A stretch of 64,000 nt of DNA, from positions 1 to 64,000 of the forward strand of contig JACPYS010000033.1 in NCBI GenBank assembly GCA_016195915.1, in the 5' to 3' direction. The position numbers and the translations under genes are program-made. The first letter of the stretch is position 1. Each line of letters begins with the position of its first letter. Of this stretch, positions 9,112 through 16,978 are shown piece after piece. Below the pieces are notes generated by a model. That model was not told the DNA's origin. It saw nothing but the letters and a program-made list of their open reading frames with translations, and searched no databases. This DNA is from Betaproteobacteria bacterium. Lineage in GTDB: Bacteria; Pseudomonadota; Gammaproteobacteria; Burkholderiales; SG8-39.

Positions 9112-10800
9112 TCAATCACCGTCATGATCCGGCCGATCCGGCTGGACCTCCCATGCGTCCACGCTGTTCGACAGGTTCTTCAGCGAGACGGGACCCAGGC
9201 TGCGCAGCGGGAAGCGATCGCCTACTCGGTTCGCTGTCTCCGCGGCGAGCAGGATCTGGCCGCCGTACGCGTGATCGCCGAGACGCGCCGCAAGGTTCGT
9301 CACCGGGCCGCTGGCGGTGAACGTCCAGCGTTCCCCGGCCGGACCGTGAAACCGCGTGGCCCCGACATCGCACTCACCGGAACTGATGCCGATGTTGACG
9401 ACGATCGGTGGGTGCCCCTCTACCGCATCGCGGTTGGCCATACTCGTTTGCGTCTGGATTGCAAGCGCCGCGCGGACAGCGGATGCCGCGTGGGCAGTCC
9501 GCTCGCCCGCCTGGAAGATGATCATCAGGCCGTCGCCAGCCGTCTCGTTGATGTCTCCACCCTCAGCGCGGATCGATGCGAGGAACAGCGAGAAATAGCG
9601 CTCGACCAGCGCGTTGAGAGTCGGTCGCGCCAATTGCTCGCTGAGGCGGGAATAACCCTCGATGTCGAGAAACAGCACCGTGACGTCTTTCGCTTTCTTT
9701 GCGAGGGCCGGGGACTCGGGGTCTTTCTCGATGGCGCGTCGGACCGCGTCCGGAACGAAGCGGTCGAGTCCGCGCTTGACGTGTTCCAGAAATACCACGC
9801 GATCCAGCGCTTCGGCCAGCTCCCGGTTTCGAGTCTCGAGCTCGGCATAGCTTTGCGACAGGCGCCCGGCCATGAGATTGAAACCTTCGGCCAGCGAACC
9901 GAGTTCATCGGTGGTGCTCACGCTCAAGCGCGTGTCGAAGCGGCCTTCGCGCAGACGGGCCGTCGCTGTCTCGAGCGTCTCGAGCGGTCGCGCGATGGAG
10001 CGGGAGACGAGCCAGGCGAGCCACGCCCCACCCACGACCGCCGAGCCCGCGATCAGCAATACGACGGAGACGACACGCGCGAGCAACGGATCGGTCGCCA
10101 GATCCACGCCCGCAACTCGCGCGTAGGTCGTGAGCGCGACTGCGCCCAGCGGCAGAACGCTGATGGCGAGCCACAGGACGAGCAAACGATGTGAAACACG
10201 CACTCTCCGTAGCCGCGGGTTTCCCGCGATCCGTGTGCCGGAGAGGAGTGCAGGCCAGACATGAGTGCGGCAGACGTACTCCGCCGCAAAGAAAGTGGCT
10301 GTCGCGGCAATCAGTCCAGCCAGAACCGGGCGCAGAACGAGGTGCGCTGCGAGGCCGAACGGAATGTCCGATCCAATCATCACCGACCGGACGACGGCGG
10401 GTACTGTAACGAGAATCCACCCGAGCAGAGAGAAGGCCGCGAGCGCGAGCGGTGCATTGGCCGCTCGCTGCGCGATCGTGGCGGGCACATCGCCAGGGGC
10501 TTCGCCAGTCGGTTCCGGTGTTCTGGAACGCAACCACCCGAGGACCGGCCAGACATGCATCAGGGACGCAGCCGCGGGCGCGAGGACGGCAAGCAAGACC
10601 GTCCATTGGACAAAGGCGTGCGGCTCTGGACCATGCAGCGTCGAGAGATCCGGCCGCAGATTCAGAAGACTGTACGCAACCAACAGCCCCAGGCCAGCGA
10701 GATTGACGAGAATGACCAGCACCGGGAGCCACACGATTTTTTGCGGCTTCGCGTCGCCGCGCCGATTTTCCGCTTCAGTCGATAACCTGCTGCTGCCCAT
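9112..10800 (-). CDS. Membrane-anchored adenylate/guanylate cyclase with HAMP domain
   Basis: This 562-residue class III cyclase would make cAMP or cGMP from the nucleoside triphosphate at the membrane. About six hydrophobic helices fill the first 240 residues, followed by a HAMP linker (SRSIARPLETLETATARLRE to LAEGFNLMAGRLSQS) and a coiled coil. The catalytic domain carries VLFLDIEGYSRLSEQL and NETAGDGLMIIFQ, which supply the two metal-binding aspartates. I choose the ATG at 10800 because GAGGAAG lies just upstream on the minus strand; a GTG at 10821 would place that motif inside the gene. It stands alone. The ligand of the membrane part is unknown. Confidence 0.88.
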   Translation of the reverse strand: MGSSRLSTEAENRRGDAKPQKIVWLPVLVILVNLAGLGLLVAYSLLNLRPDLSTLHGPEPHAFVQWTVLLAVLAPAAASLMHVWPVLGWLRSRTPEPTGEAPGDVPATIAQRAANAPLALAAFSLLGWILVTVPAVVRSVMIGSDIPFGLAAHLVLRPVLAGLIAATATFFAAEYVCRTHVWPALLSGTRIAGNPRLRRVRVSHRLLVLWLAISVLPLGAVALTTYARVAGVDLATDPLLARVVSVVLLIAGSAVVGGAWLAWLVSRSIARPLETLETATARLREGRFDTRLSVSTTDELGSLAEGFNLMAGRLSQSYAELETRNRELAEALDRVVFLEHVKRGLDRFVPDAVRRAIEKDPESPALAKKAKDVTVLFLDIEGYSRLSEQLARPTLNALVERYFSLFLASIRAEGGDINETAGDGLMIIFQAGERTAHAASAVRAALAIQTQTSMANRDAVEGHPPIVVNIGISSGECDVGATRFHGPAGERWTFTASGPVTNLAARLGDHAYGGQILLAAETANRVGDRFPLRSLGPVSLKNLSNSVDAWEVQPDRPDHDGD

Positions 10801-11033
10801 CGCAACTTCCTCATTTCGCACACGACAATCCCGCCCGGATCAATTCAACCACCAGGCGAGGAAAAAAGCGTGACGAAACACAGCGGGCTTGTATCGCGGC
10901 ATGTCAACCATGCACTGCGATACGCAGGCTTACAACTTACACCAAGCGCTGTATCGAACGGTTGCCAGGCTGGGACAACAGGGCTTGCCGCGTCGTGAAG
11001 ATGGACAACTGCGCGTCAGCTAGCCGTTGACCG

Positions 11034-11528
11034 TCAGAACGCGAGGCTCTCTTCGATCGCGGCGATGCCTGCCGCCGCGCAGGCGTCATCTTCCTTGCCA
11101 CCGGGTGCGCCCGACACGCCGATTCCGCCAAGCAGGTTTCCGCCGCCCTGCACCAGCAAGCCGCCGCCGACCGCGGCAATGCCGGGCCGGTGCCGCACGC
11201 CGCTCTGCGGGCGTCCGGCCTGCGTCGCATCGGCGAATTCGCTCGTGTTGGTGCGGAAGCTGAGCGCGGTCCACGCTTTCGAAATCGCCATGTCCGGCGT
11301 GTGCGGGCCCGCGAAGCGGTCCCGCAGCACGACCTGCGTGATCCCCATGCGGTCCACCACCGCAACCGCCACCTGGTAGCTGTTGTCGCGGCATTTCCTC
11401 AGCGCAGCCTGCGCCGCCTTGAGTGCGGTTTCGGGGGTCAGGAAGCGTAGCGCGTAGGTCGCGTCCTGCGCGTGCGCGTGCGGCGCGGAACACAACAGCA
11501 CCGCCGCGGCGACAATTGCGAACCTCAT
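11034..11528 (-). CDS. Exported HbpS/GlcG-family (DUF336) heme-binding-like protein
   Basis: The 164-residue protein has a signal peptide (MRFAIVAAAVLLCSAPHAHA) and then the GlcG/HbpS fold: LTPETALKAAQAALRKC, VAVAVVDRMGITQVVLRD, DMAISKAWTALSFRT, and the glycine-rich GGGLLVQGGGNLLGGIGVSG. HbpS binds heme and GlcG-like proteins occur in glycolate and other oxidative operons; many are of unknown role. It is last in a minus-strand run after the repressor and TusA genes, with only 8 bases to the tusA-like stop. Residues C141-like in EDDACAAAGIA are typical of the family. A periplasmic heme or small-molecule binding role is inferred. Confidence 0.85.
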   Translation of the reverse strand: MRFAIVAAAVLLCSAPHAHAQDATYALRFLTPETALKAAQAALRKCRDNSYQVAVAVVDRMGITQVVLRDRFAGPHTPDMAISKAWTALSFRTNTSEFADATQAGRPQSGVRHRPGIAAVGGGLLVQGGGNLLGGIGVSGAPGGKEDDACAAAGIAAIEESLAF

Positions 11529-11536
11529 GGGGAGGC

Positions 11537-11764
11537 CTATTTGCGTTTCATGAAAAACGTGAACTCCTTGTTCGCCTCGGACTGCGAGAGAAGTTCGTTG
11601 CCGGTCTGCTTGCAGAACGCCTGGAAGTCCTTCACCGAACCCGGATCGGTGGAAAGGATCCTCAGCACCTGGCCGGACTGCATGCCGGTGAGCGCCTTTT
11701 TCGCGCGCAGGATCGGAAGCGGACAGTTCAGTCCACGTGCGTCGAGGTCCTTGTCGAAGTTCAT
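11537..11764 (-). CDS. tusA: TusA/SirA-family sulfur carrier protein
   Basis: The protein has 75 residues and is a small cytoplasmic sulfur carrier. The sequence LDARGLNCPLPILRAKKAL contains the defining CPxP motif, with C14 as the persulfide-bearing cysteine. The beta-alpha fold continues through GQVLRILSTDPGSVKDFQAFC. A longer frame upstream has no family residues, so I start at the ATG at 11764. TusA proteins pass sulfane sulfur between rhodaneses, DsrE-type proteins and biosynthetic or oxidative enzymes. Here a CsoR-family repressor precedes it and a DsrE2 protein is encoded divergently, so a role in sulfane sulfur handling rather than tRNA thiolation is likely. Confidence 0.88.
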   Translation of the reverse strand: MNFDKDLDARGLNCPLPILRAKKALTGMQSGQVLRILSTDPGSVKDFQAFCKQTGNELLSQSEANKEFTFFMKRK

Positions 11765-11831
11765 GTCGGTTCGCCTTGTGTTGGAATGGAAGGAGACTCT
11801 TATAAACCCGGAAAGCGGAAGATTCAACCGC

Positions 11832-12107
11832 TCAGGCGTAACGCGCAAGCAGTTCGGCCACATGCCCCGCGCTCGCCTCGCGCTCGACGCGGCGTTCGGC
11901 GCCGCCCGCCTTGATCAGGCAGGCGACCATCTCGTAGAACGCGCGATCGAGCGCCTTTCGTGCCGCCGAAAGCTGCTGCGCGATTTCCTCGCATTCCTTG
12001 TCGGTGTCGACCATCCTGCGCACCGCGCGTACCTGCCCTTCGATGCGCGCCAGCCTTGCGAGCATCGCCTGTTTCGCTTCCGGATCGTGCATCTGCGGAC
12101 GGGACAT
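11832..12107 (-). CDS. CsoR/FrmR/CstR-family transcriptional repressor
   Basis: The 91-residue all-helical repressor matches the CsoR family: ARLARIEGQVRAVRRMVDTDKECEEIA is the hallmark first helix pair. C39 occupies the conserved ligand position (C36 of copper CsoR, C31 of CstR). Downstream the family expects histidine 25 residues later (CsoR) or a second cysteine 29 residues later (CstR); here those positions are L64 and G68, while C63 sits 24 residues after C39. It is therefore not a canonical copper, formaldehyde or persulfide sensor on sequence alone. GGAGGTG precedes the ATG at 12107. It leads the tusA-like and GlcG-like genes and faces dsrE2, with palindromes in between. Confidence 0.85.
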   Translation of the reverse strand: MSRPQMHDPEAKQAMLARLARIEGQVRAVRRMVDTDKECEEIAQQLSAARKALDRAFYEMVACLIKAGGAERRVEREASAGHVAELLARYA

Positions 12108-12118
12108 CGCTCACCTCC

Positions 12119-12136
12119 TATACCCACCATAGTATA
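12119..12136. promoter_or_regulatory. Candidate operator of the CsoR-family repressor (site 1)
   Basis: TATAC at 12119-12123 and GTATA at 12132-12136 form a perfect inverted repeat with an 8-base spacer, CCACCATA. It lies directly upstream of the repressor's ribosome binding site (12112-12118), so binding would block the repressor operon. CsoR and CstR operators are known to be short palindromes with ATAC/GTAT-like ends and a GC-rich centre. The assignment to this protein is inference from position. Confidence 0.55.
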
Positions 12137-12241
12137 TTGGCGTCACTCGAGGCGCAAGAACTTCGCAAACCTGCGACCGGGATTTCGATTACTTATGACG
12201 CAGCGCAACACTTTTATCCTAAATCAAATATTACACTTGCG

Positions 12242-12260
12242 AATACTGCCGGGGAGTATT
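12242..12260. promoter_or_regulatory. Candidate operator of the CsoR-family repressor (site 2)
   Basis: AATACT at 12242-12247 and AGTATT at 12255-12260 form a perfect inverted repeat around GCCGGGG. It shares the ATAC...GTAT frame of site 1 and lies 36 bases before the dsrE2 start, where a repressor would block that promoter. The stretch between the two sites is AT-rich and holds the divergent promoters, but no single -35/-10 pair is convincing. Confidence 0.55.
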
Positions 12261-12295
12261 AGTCTGCACATGTTCCTGACGTGAAGGAGCCCGAC

Positions 12296-12898
12296 ATGGC
12301 CGCGCAACCCGACACCGCCGAGCTGGACCGCCTGATCAACGAGCGCCTCGATGCCCTTCTGCCGGCGAAGCTGGCCGCAATCGAAGCCGCGAAAACCCCG
12401 GCGATGACCATCATCGCGACCAAGGGAACACTCGATTGGGCCTATCCGCCGTTCATCCTCGCTTCGACCGCAGCAGCGCTCGGCTGGGAAGTATCGATCT
12501 TCTTCACCTTCTACGGTCTCACGCTGCTCAAGAAGGATCTCGCGCTGCACATCAGCCCGCTCGGCAATCCCGCCATGCCGATGAAAATGCCTTTCGGCCC
12601 GGACTGGTTCAAGGGCATCGAGTGGAACATCCCGAATGCCGTGCAATCGATCATTCCGGGCTTCGAGAACATGGCCACCGGCCTGATGAAGCAGACCATC
12701 AAGAACAAGGGTGTGGCAAGCATCGTGGAGCTGCGCGATGCCTGCGTGGAGGCCGACGTGAACCTGCTCGGCTGCCAGATGACGGTGGACCTTTTCGGGT
12801 TCAGCCACAGCGATTTCATACCGGAAGTCAAAGAGTACTGCGGCGCCGCGTCATTCCTGGCGCGGGCGCAAAAAGCAGAAGTCAATTTATTCGTTTAA
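12296..12898 (+). CDS. DsrE2-like protein (DsrE/DsrF/DrsH-like family)
   Basis: The 200-residue protein belongs to the DsrE2 group of the DsrE superfamily, which are sulfur carriers linked to TusA and rhodanese. Conserved features are the strand AMTIIATKGTLDWAYPPFILASTAAALGWEVSIFFTFYG in outline (residues 36-74), KNKGVASIVELRDACVEADVNLLGCQMTVDLFGF with C150 and C160, and C182 near the end. I start at the ATG at 12296, since AAGGAG lies five bases upstream; a GTG at 12281 would include that motif. It is first in a plus-strand operon with the FadL-type porin, 13 bases on. It likely moves sulfane sulfur with the TusA-like protein encoded divergently; the hydrophobic segments suggest membrane contact. 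Confidence 0.85.
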   Translation: MAAQPDTAELDRLINERLDALLPAKLAAIEAAKTPAMTIIATKGTLDWAYPPFILASTAAALGWEVSIFFTFYGLTLLKKDLALHISPLGNPAMPMKMPFGPDWFKGIEWNIPNAVQSIIPGFENMATGLMKQTIKNKGVASIVELRDACVEADVNLLGCQMTVDLFGFSHSDFIPEVKEYCGAASFLARAQKAEVNLFV

Positions 12899-12911
12899 CG
12901 GGAGAAGTGAC

Positions 12912-14309
12912 ATGAGCACGAGAGTGAGCAAACTCACCAAACCGCTGTTCAGGCTTACTGCGCTTGCGCTATTGTTCGCGCCTGCGGCTGCGTTCGCCAC
13001 GGACGGTTATTTCCAGCACGGCTACGGTCTGAAGGCCAAAGGCATGGGCGGCGCGGCGACGGCAATGACGCTGGATTCCTTCGGCGGCGCGAACAACCCG
13101 GCCAGCATGGTGTGGGTCGGCGACCGGCTCGATGTCGGGCTGGACTGGTTCAGCCCGAAGCGCAGCGCCGAGCGCACCGGAAGCGCCGCAGGGTTGAACG
13201 GCAGCGCCGAAAGCGGCAAGAGCAACTTCTACATCCCGGAGTTCGGCTACAACAAAATGCTGGGCTGGAACATGTCGGTCGGCGTGAGCGTGTACGGAAA
13301 CGGCGGAATGAACACCACCTACCCAGGCGGTCAGATTTCGACCGCGCCCGGCTCGACATTTACCTGCCCGGGTTTTCTCGGTTTCCCGCCTTCCAGGGCG
13401 GGTACCACGCCCGCGCCGTACAACCTGCTGTGCGGCAGCGGTCCGTTGGGCGTGGACCTTTCGCAGCTGGTCATCGCCCCGACCTTTGCCATGAAGATCA
13501 ACAAGCAGCACTCCTTCGGCATATCGCCGCTGATCGGCTACCAACGCTTCAAGGCTGACGGCTTGCAGGGATTTTCGGCCTTCTCGAACGACCAGAGCAA
13601 GCTGACCAACAACGGCTATGACAGCTCGACCGGTTTCGGCGTGCGCCTGGGGTGGTTGGGCAGAGTCTCCGACAGCGTGACGCTGGGGGCGGCCTACTCC
13701 ACCAAGATCCGCATGAAGAAGTTCGACAAGTACGCCGGTCTGTTCGCCGAACAGGGCGACTTCGACATGCCGGAGAACTGGAACATCGGCATCGCGTTCA
13801 AGCCCGCGTCGAAGTTTACCGTTGCACTCGACTACCAGCGCATCAACTACGGCGGTGTCGCGTCAGTAGGCAACCCGAGCACCAACAACGGCGGTGGCAC
13901 CGCCGCGTCGTTCTTCATCAACAACTCGCTGGGATGCAATTCCTGCCGCGGTTTCGGCTGGTCGAACGTCGACGTCGTCAAACTCGGCGTCGAGTACCGG
14001 TACGACGACCGCTGGACGCTGCGCGCCGGCTACAACCGTAGCAAGAACCCCATCCAGGCACGCGACGTCACCTTCAATATCCTGGCCCCCGGCGTAGTGC
14101 AGAACCACGTTACGCTCGGTACGACGTACGACCTGGACAAGCAATCCGAGCTGACGCTTTCCTACATGCATGCCTACCAGAAATCCGTCTCGGGCACGAG
14201 CCTGTTCCAGACCTGGACGCCCGGCTTCGGACTGGGCACGGGCGGCACGGAGACCATCAAGATGTACCAGAACGCGCTCGGCATCGCGTACGGCAGGAAA
14301 TTCGAGTAA
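12912..14309 (+). CDS. FadL/OmpP1-family outer-membrane channel
   Basis: The 465-residue protein is an outer-membrane beta-barrel for hydrophobic compounds. A signal peptide ends near AAAFA, followed by TDGYFQHGYGLKAKGMGGAA, the conserved N-terminal plug region of FadL relatives. Repeated amphipathic strands follow (LDVGLDWFSPKR, KFTVALDYQRINY, WTLRAGYNRSKNPI) and the chain ends in IAYGRKFE; it does not end in the usual phenylalanine. It sits 13 bases after dsrE2 and is followed by a hairpin terminator. In this context it may import an organic or elemental sulfur compound; FadL proteins otherwise carry fatty acids or aromatics. Confidence 0.88.
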   Translation: MSTRVSKLTKPLFRLTALALLFAPAAAFATDGYFQHGYGLKAKGMGGAATAMTLDSFGGANNPASMVWVGDRLDVGLDWFSPKRSAERTGSAAGLNGSAESGKSNFYIPEFGYNKMLGWNMSVGVSVYGNGGMNTTYPGGQISTAPGSTFTCPGFLGFPPSRAGTTPAPYNLLCGSGPLGVDLSQLVIAPTFAMKINKQHSFGISPLIGYQRFKADGLQGFSAFSNDQSKLTNNGYDSSTGFGVRLGWLGRVSDSVTLGAAYSTKIRMKKFDKYAGLFAEQGDFDMPENWNIGIAFKPASKFTVALDYQRINYGGVASVGNPSTNNGGGTAASFFINNSLGCNSCRGFGWSNVDVVKLGVEYRYDDRWTLRAGYNRSKNPIQARDVTFNILAPGVVQNHVTLGTTYDLDKQSELTLSYMHAYQKSVSGTSLFQTWTPGFGLGTGGTETIKMYQNALGIAYGRKFE

Positions 14310-14335
14310 CGCGCAGCGACGCCAGGGAAGAATCG

Positions 14336-14368
14336 GGGCTGAAAGCGAACCCGCCTTCAGCCCTTTTT
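14336..14368 (+). terminator. Rho-independent terminator after the porin gene
   Basis: GGGCTGAA (14336-14343) pairs perfectly with TTCAGCCC (14356-14363) around a 12-base loop, followed by TTTTT. It closes the dsrE2-porin unit, so the next gene probably has its own promoter or depends on readthrough. Confidence 0.8.
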
Positions 14369-14413
14369 CTTGGCGCAAGCCTGGACCATTTTTTCGACCA
14401 TGAGGGAGCAGCC

Positions 14414-15328
14414 ATGAGGACAGTTCTCAGGGTGTTGTATTGCCTGGCGTTGATCGCCGGCGCCGGTGCGACTTTCGCGCAAGAGGTGGTGCTGAAACCA
14501 TTTGTGCTGGCTTCAAGAGGACCGGGCGATGTGGCGGCGAAGGCCGACGCTGCCAAGGCAGCGCTCGCCAGGAACGGCTTCGTCGTCGTCGGAAGCTACA
14601 CGCCTTATCCCAATGCCACGATCATCGCGGTGACCAACGATGAGTTGCGGGTGACTGCTGCCAAGTCGGAGCACGGAGGTTTCGGTGCGGCACAGCGCGT
14701 TGCGGTGACCAGGGTCGGAAACGAAGTCCAGGTCTCCTACACCAACCCGGTCTACCTGGCCAACGCCTATCGCATGGCGGGCGAGCTGAAGGACACCGCG
14801 GCGAAGTTGAAGGCTGCGTTGGGCGATACCGAGGAGTTCGGCGCCAGGGGCCTCACGCCGGCACAATTGCGCAAGTATCACTACATGTTCGGCATGGAAT
14901 ACTTCGACGAACCCAACGTCCTTGCCACCTACGGCAGTTTCGACGAGGCCGTGAAGGCGGTCGAAACCGGGTTAGCGGCGGGCAAACAGGGAGTCAGAAA
15001 AGCGTACCGCGTCGACGTTCCGGGCAAGAAGGAGGCCTTGTTCGGGGTGGCCATGAGGGGCGACGGCGATACCGGCAAGTTCATGGACGACAGGTACATC
15101 ATGAGCGAGATCGATTTCAAGGACCTGAAGTCCACTGCCCATCTGCCCTACGACCTGCTGGTTTCGGACAACAAGGTCTATGCGCTGTACGCACGCTTCC
15201 GCATCGCCATCAGCTTTCCCGATCTTTCGATGGCGGGCGCAAACAGTTTCATGAACATCATGAAATCGCCCGAGGCAATCCGCAAGGCGCTGGCGCTGAG
15301 CGTCTGCGGCAAGGAAGACGCGCGCTGA
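14414..15328 (+). CDS. Periplasmic DUF302-like protein of unknown function
   Basis: The 304-residue protein has a signal peptide (MRTVLRVLYCLALIAGAGAT, cleavage near TFAQ). The mature part begins with VVLKPFVLASRGPGDVAAKADAAK, then GFVVVGSYTPYPNATIIAVT and RVGNEVQVSYTNPVYLANAYR, which resembles the DUF302 alpha/beta fold, followed by a second half with similar length (YRVDVPGKKEALFGVAM and NKVYALYARFRIAISFPDLS). No catalytic residues are recognised. It follows the porin gene across a terminator and is itself closed by a strong terminator. DUF302-type proteins often accompany sulfur oxidation genes, which suits its neighbours. Confidence 0.7.
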   Translation: MRTVLRVLYCLALIAGAGATFAQEVVLKPFVLASRGPGDVAAKADAAKAALARNGFVVVGSYTPYPNATIIAVTNDELRVTAAKSEHGGFGAAQRVAVTRVGNEVQVSYTNPVYLANAYRMAGELKDTAAKLKAALGDTEEFGARGLTPAQLRKYHYMFGMEYFDEPNVLATYGSFDEAVKAVETGLAAGKQGVRKAYRVDVPGKKEALFGVAMRGDGDTGKFMDDRYIMSEIDFKDLKSTAHLPYDLLVSDNKVYALYARFRIAISFPDLSMAGANSFMNIMKSPEAIRKALALSVCGKEDAR

Positions 15329-15350
15329 GCGCGAATCGCGGACCTTGAAG

Positions 15351-15378
15351 GCCGGAAGCGATCCTTCCGGCTTTTTTT
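15351..15378 (+). terminator. Rho-independent terminator after the DUF302-like gene
   Basis: GCCGGAAG (15351-15358) pairs perfectly with CTTCCGGC (15364-15371) around a 5-base loop, followed by seven T residues (15372-15378). It separates this gene from the Crp/Fnr gene that starts 48 bases later. Confidence 0.92.
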
Positions 15379-15425
15379 CGTCTTTTGCGAGAAGGTAGAA
15401 TTCGCCCACAGCACCCGTCGCATTC

Positions 15426-16091
15426 ATGATTACCCGGAACATCGAAGTCCTGCTGCTGCAGCGCTTCCCGGCCCTCGCCCAGGTCGCGGGGAAGCGGCGC
15501 GAGGCGCTGCTCGCGGGTTCGCAATTGCGCCGCGCGCCCAAGGGCGCGGTGCTGTTCGAACCCGGTACACCGTGCGCAGGCTTTCCGCTCGTGCTCGAAG
15601 GCAGCGTGCGCGTGGCGATGCATGCGCCGAGCGGGCGCGAAATCCTCCTCTATCGCGTGGAGCCGGGAGAGAGCTGCATCCTTTCCGGTGGTTGCCTGCT
15701 CGGCCATTCCGATTACTCCGCGAATGGCATCGCGGAGTCCGAGGTCACCCTGTTGCTGGTGCCTCCGGCGCTGTTCCAGGACCTCATCGTGCACGAGGAA
15801 GCATTCCGCGCACTGGTGTTTTCGGCCTACGGAGCGCGGCTGGCAGAAGTGATGGAATTGGTCGAGGCCGTCGCCTTCCAGCGTGTGGACGAGCGCCTCG
15901 CGCGGCTGCTCATTCACCGCGGACCAGTGGTGAGCGCATCGCACCAGGTTCTCGCCGATGAACTCGGCAGCGCGCGCGAAGTGATCAGCCGGCTGCTGGG
16001 CAGTTTCGAGACGCGGGGCTGGGTGAAGCTCGAGCGCGAGCGCGTTACGGTGACCGATCCGAAATCGCTGTCCGCGCTCGCGGCCGGATAG
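15426..16091 (+). CDS. Crp/Fnr-family transcriptional regulator
   Basis: This 221-residue cytoplasmic regulator has the cyclic-nucleotide-binding-type barrel in the N-terminal 130 residues (GAVLFEPGTPCAGFPLVLEGSVRVAMHA in parts, GREILLYRVEPGESC) and a C-terminal winged helix with the recognition helix in SASHQVLADELGSAREVISRLL near 175-197. The N-terminal cysteine set of Fnr is absent; cysteines in GTPCAGF, GESCILSGGC could serve heme or redox sensing. Regulators of this subgroup occur beside sulfur and heavy-metal genes. It lies immediately downstream of the sulfur-like cluster and may control it. The effector is unknown. Confidence 0.88.
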   Translation: MITRNIEVLLLQRFPALAQVAGKRREALLAGSQLRRAPKGAVLFEPGTPCAGFPLVLEGSVRVAMHAPSGREILLYRVEPGESCILSGGCLLGHSDYSANGIAESEVTLLLVPPALFQDLIVHEEAFRALVFSAYGARLAEVMELVEAVAFQRVDERLARLLIHRGPVVSASHQVLADELGSAREVISRLLGSFETRGWVKLERERVTVTDPKSLSALAAG

Positions 16092-16123
16092 ACCGCCTTC
16101 GAGCGCCGTGCCGGATTGGACTT

Positions 16124-16948
16124 TCAGGAGCGCAGGTAGCTGTAGATGTCCGGCGTCGTGACGGTCCGCTCGAGGTAGCCGAACGATCCCTTGTCCTTCA
16201 CTTCGCGGGCTGCCTCGAGCATGCTCGTCATCGCAACGCGATAGAGGGAGGTGGCGAGGCTGATGCGTTTTACCCCGGCGGCTTCAAGCTCGGCGACGCT
16301 GAACGATTTGCCTCGGATGCCGACCATGAAGTTGAAGGGCTTCTCGAGTGAAGCACAAACGGTCTTGACCGCGGCGAGGTCGGGCAGGCCGGGCGCGAAA
16401 AGCACGTCGGCCCCCGCCTTTTCGAAAGCCTGCAATCGGCGGATCGTGTCGTCCAGGTCGGGATTGCCGCGCAGGAAGTTCTCGGTGCGCGCCGTGAGCA
16501 TGAACGGGAAAGGGTGCGCGCGGGCCGCCTGTACGGCTGCGGCGACGCGCTCGACGGCGTGACTGAAATCGAAGAGGGGCTTCTCCTTGTTGCCGCTTGC
16601 GTCCTCGATCGAGCCGCCGACGAGGCCGGTTTCGGCGGCGAGGCGAATCGTCTCGGCCGCATCCGCAGGAGCGTCGCCAAAGCCTTTTTCGAGATCGGCG
16701 GCAACTGGAAGCTCGGTCGCAGCGCAGATGGTGCGCGCATGATCGAGCGCCTCCTCGCGCGTCACCCTGCCGTCGCGCCGACCGAAGGTGCCGGCGCAGG
16801 CGCCGCTGGAAGTCGCGAGCGCCTTGAAACCGAGCCCTTCGAGGATGCGCGCCGAGCCGCCGTCCCAGGGATTCGGAATCACGAAGGCGCCCGGCGCCTG
16901 ATGAAGGGCTTCGAAGAGTTGAGCCTTGTCTGCCTGAGTGATCGCCAT
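16124..16948 (-). CDS. Isocitrate lyase/PEP mutase superfamily protein
   Basis: The 274-residue (beta/alpha)8 barrel enzyme shows the family pattern: FVIPNPWDGGSARILEGLGFKAL near residues 22-44, VAADLEKGFGDAP with metal-binding acidic residues near 83-95, GGSIEDASGN near 114-123, and LTARTENFLRG near 150-160. Superfamily members cleave or form C-C or C-P bonds next to a carboxylate (2-methylisocitrate lyase, oxaloacetate hydrolase, PEP mutase). The usual catalytic KKCGH loop of true isocitrate lyases is not seen, so it belongs to the broad short-form group with unsettled substrates. It stands downstream of an oxygenase gene transcribed in the same direction. Confidence 0.85.
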   Translation of the reverse strand: MAITQADKAQLFEALHQAPGAFVIPNPWDGGSARILEGLGFKALATSSGACAGTFGRRDGRVTREEALDHARTICAATELPVAADLEKGFGDAPADAAETIRLAAETGLVGGSIEDASGNKEKPLFDFSHAVERVAAAVQAARAHPFPFMLTARTENFLRGNPDLDDTIRRLQAFEKAGADVLFAPGLPDLAAVKTVCASLEKPFNFMVGIRGKSFSVAELEAAGVKRISLATSLYRVAMTSMLEAAREVKDKGSFGYLERTVTTPDIYSYLRS

Positions 16949-16978
16949 CGGTGCTCCCTATGTCTGGCAATCAGCGGA

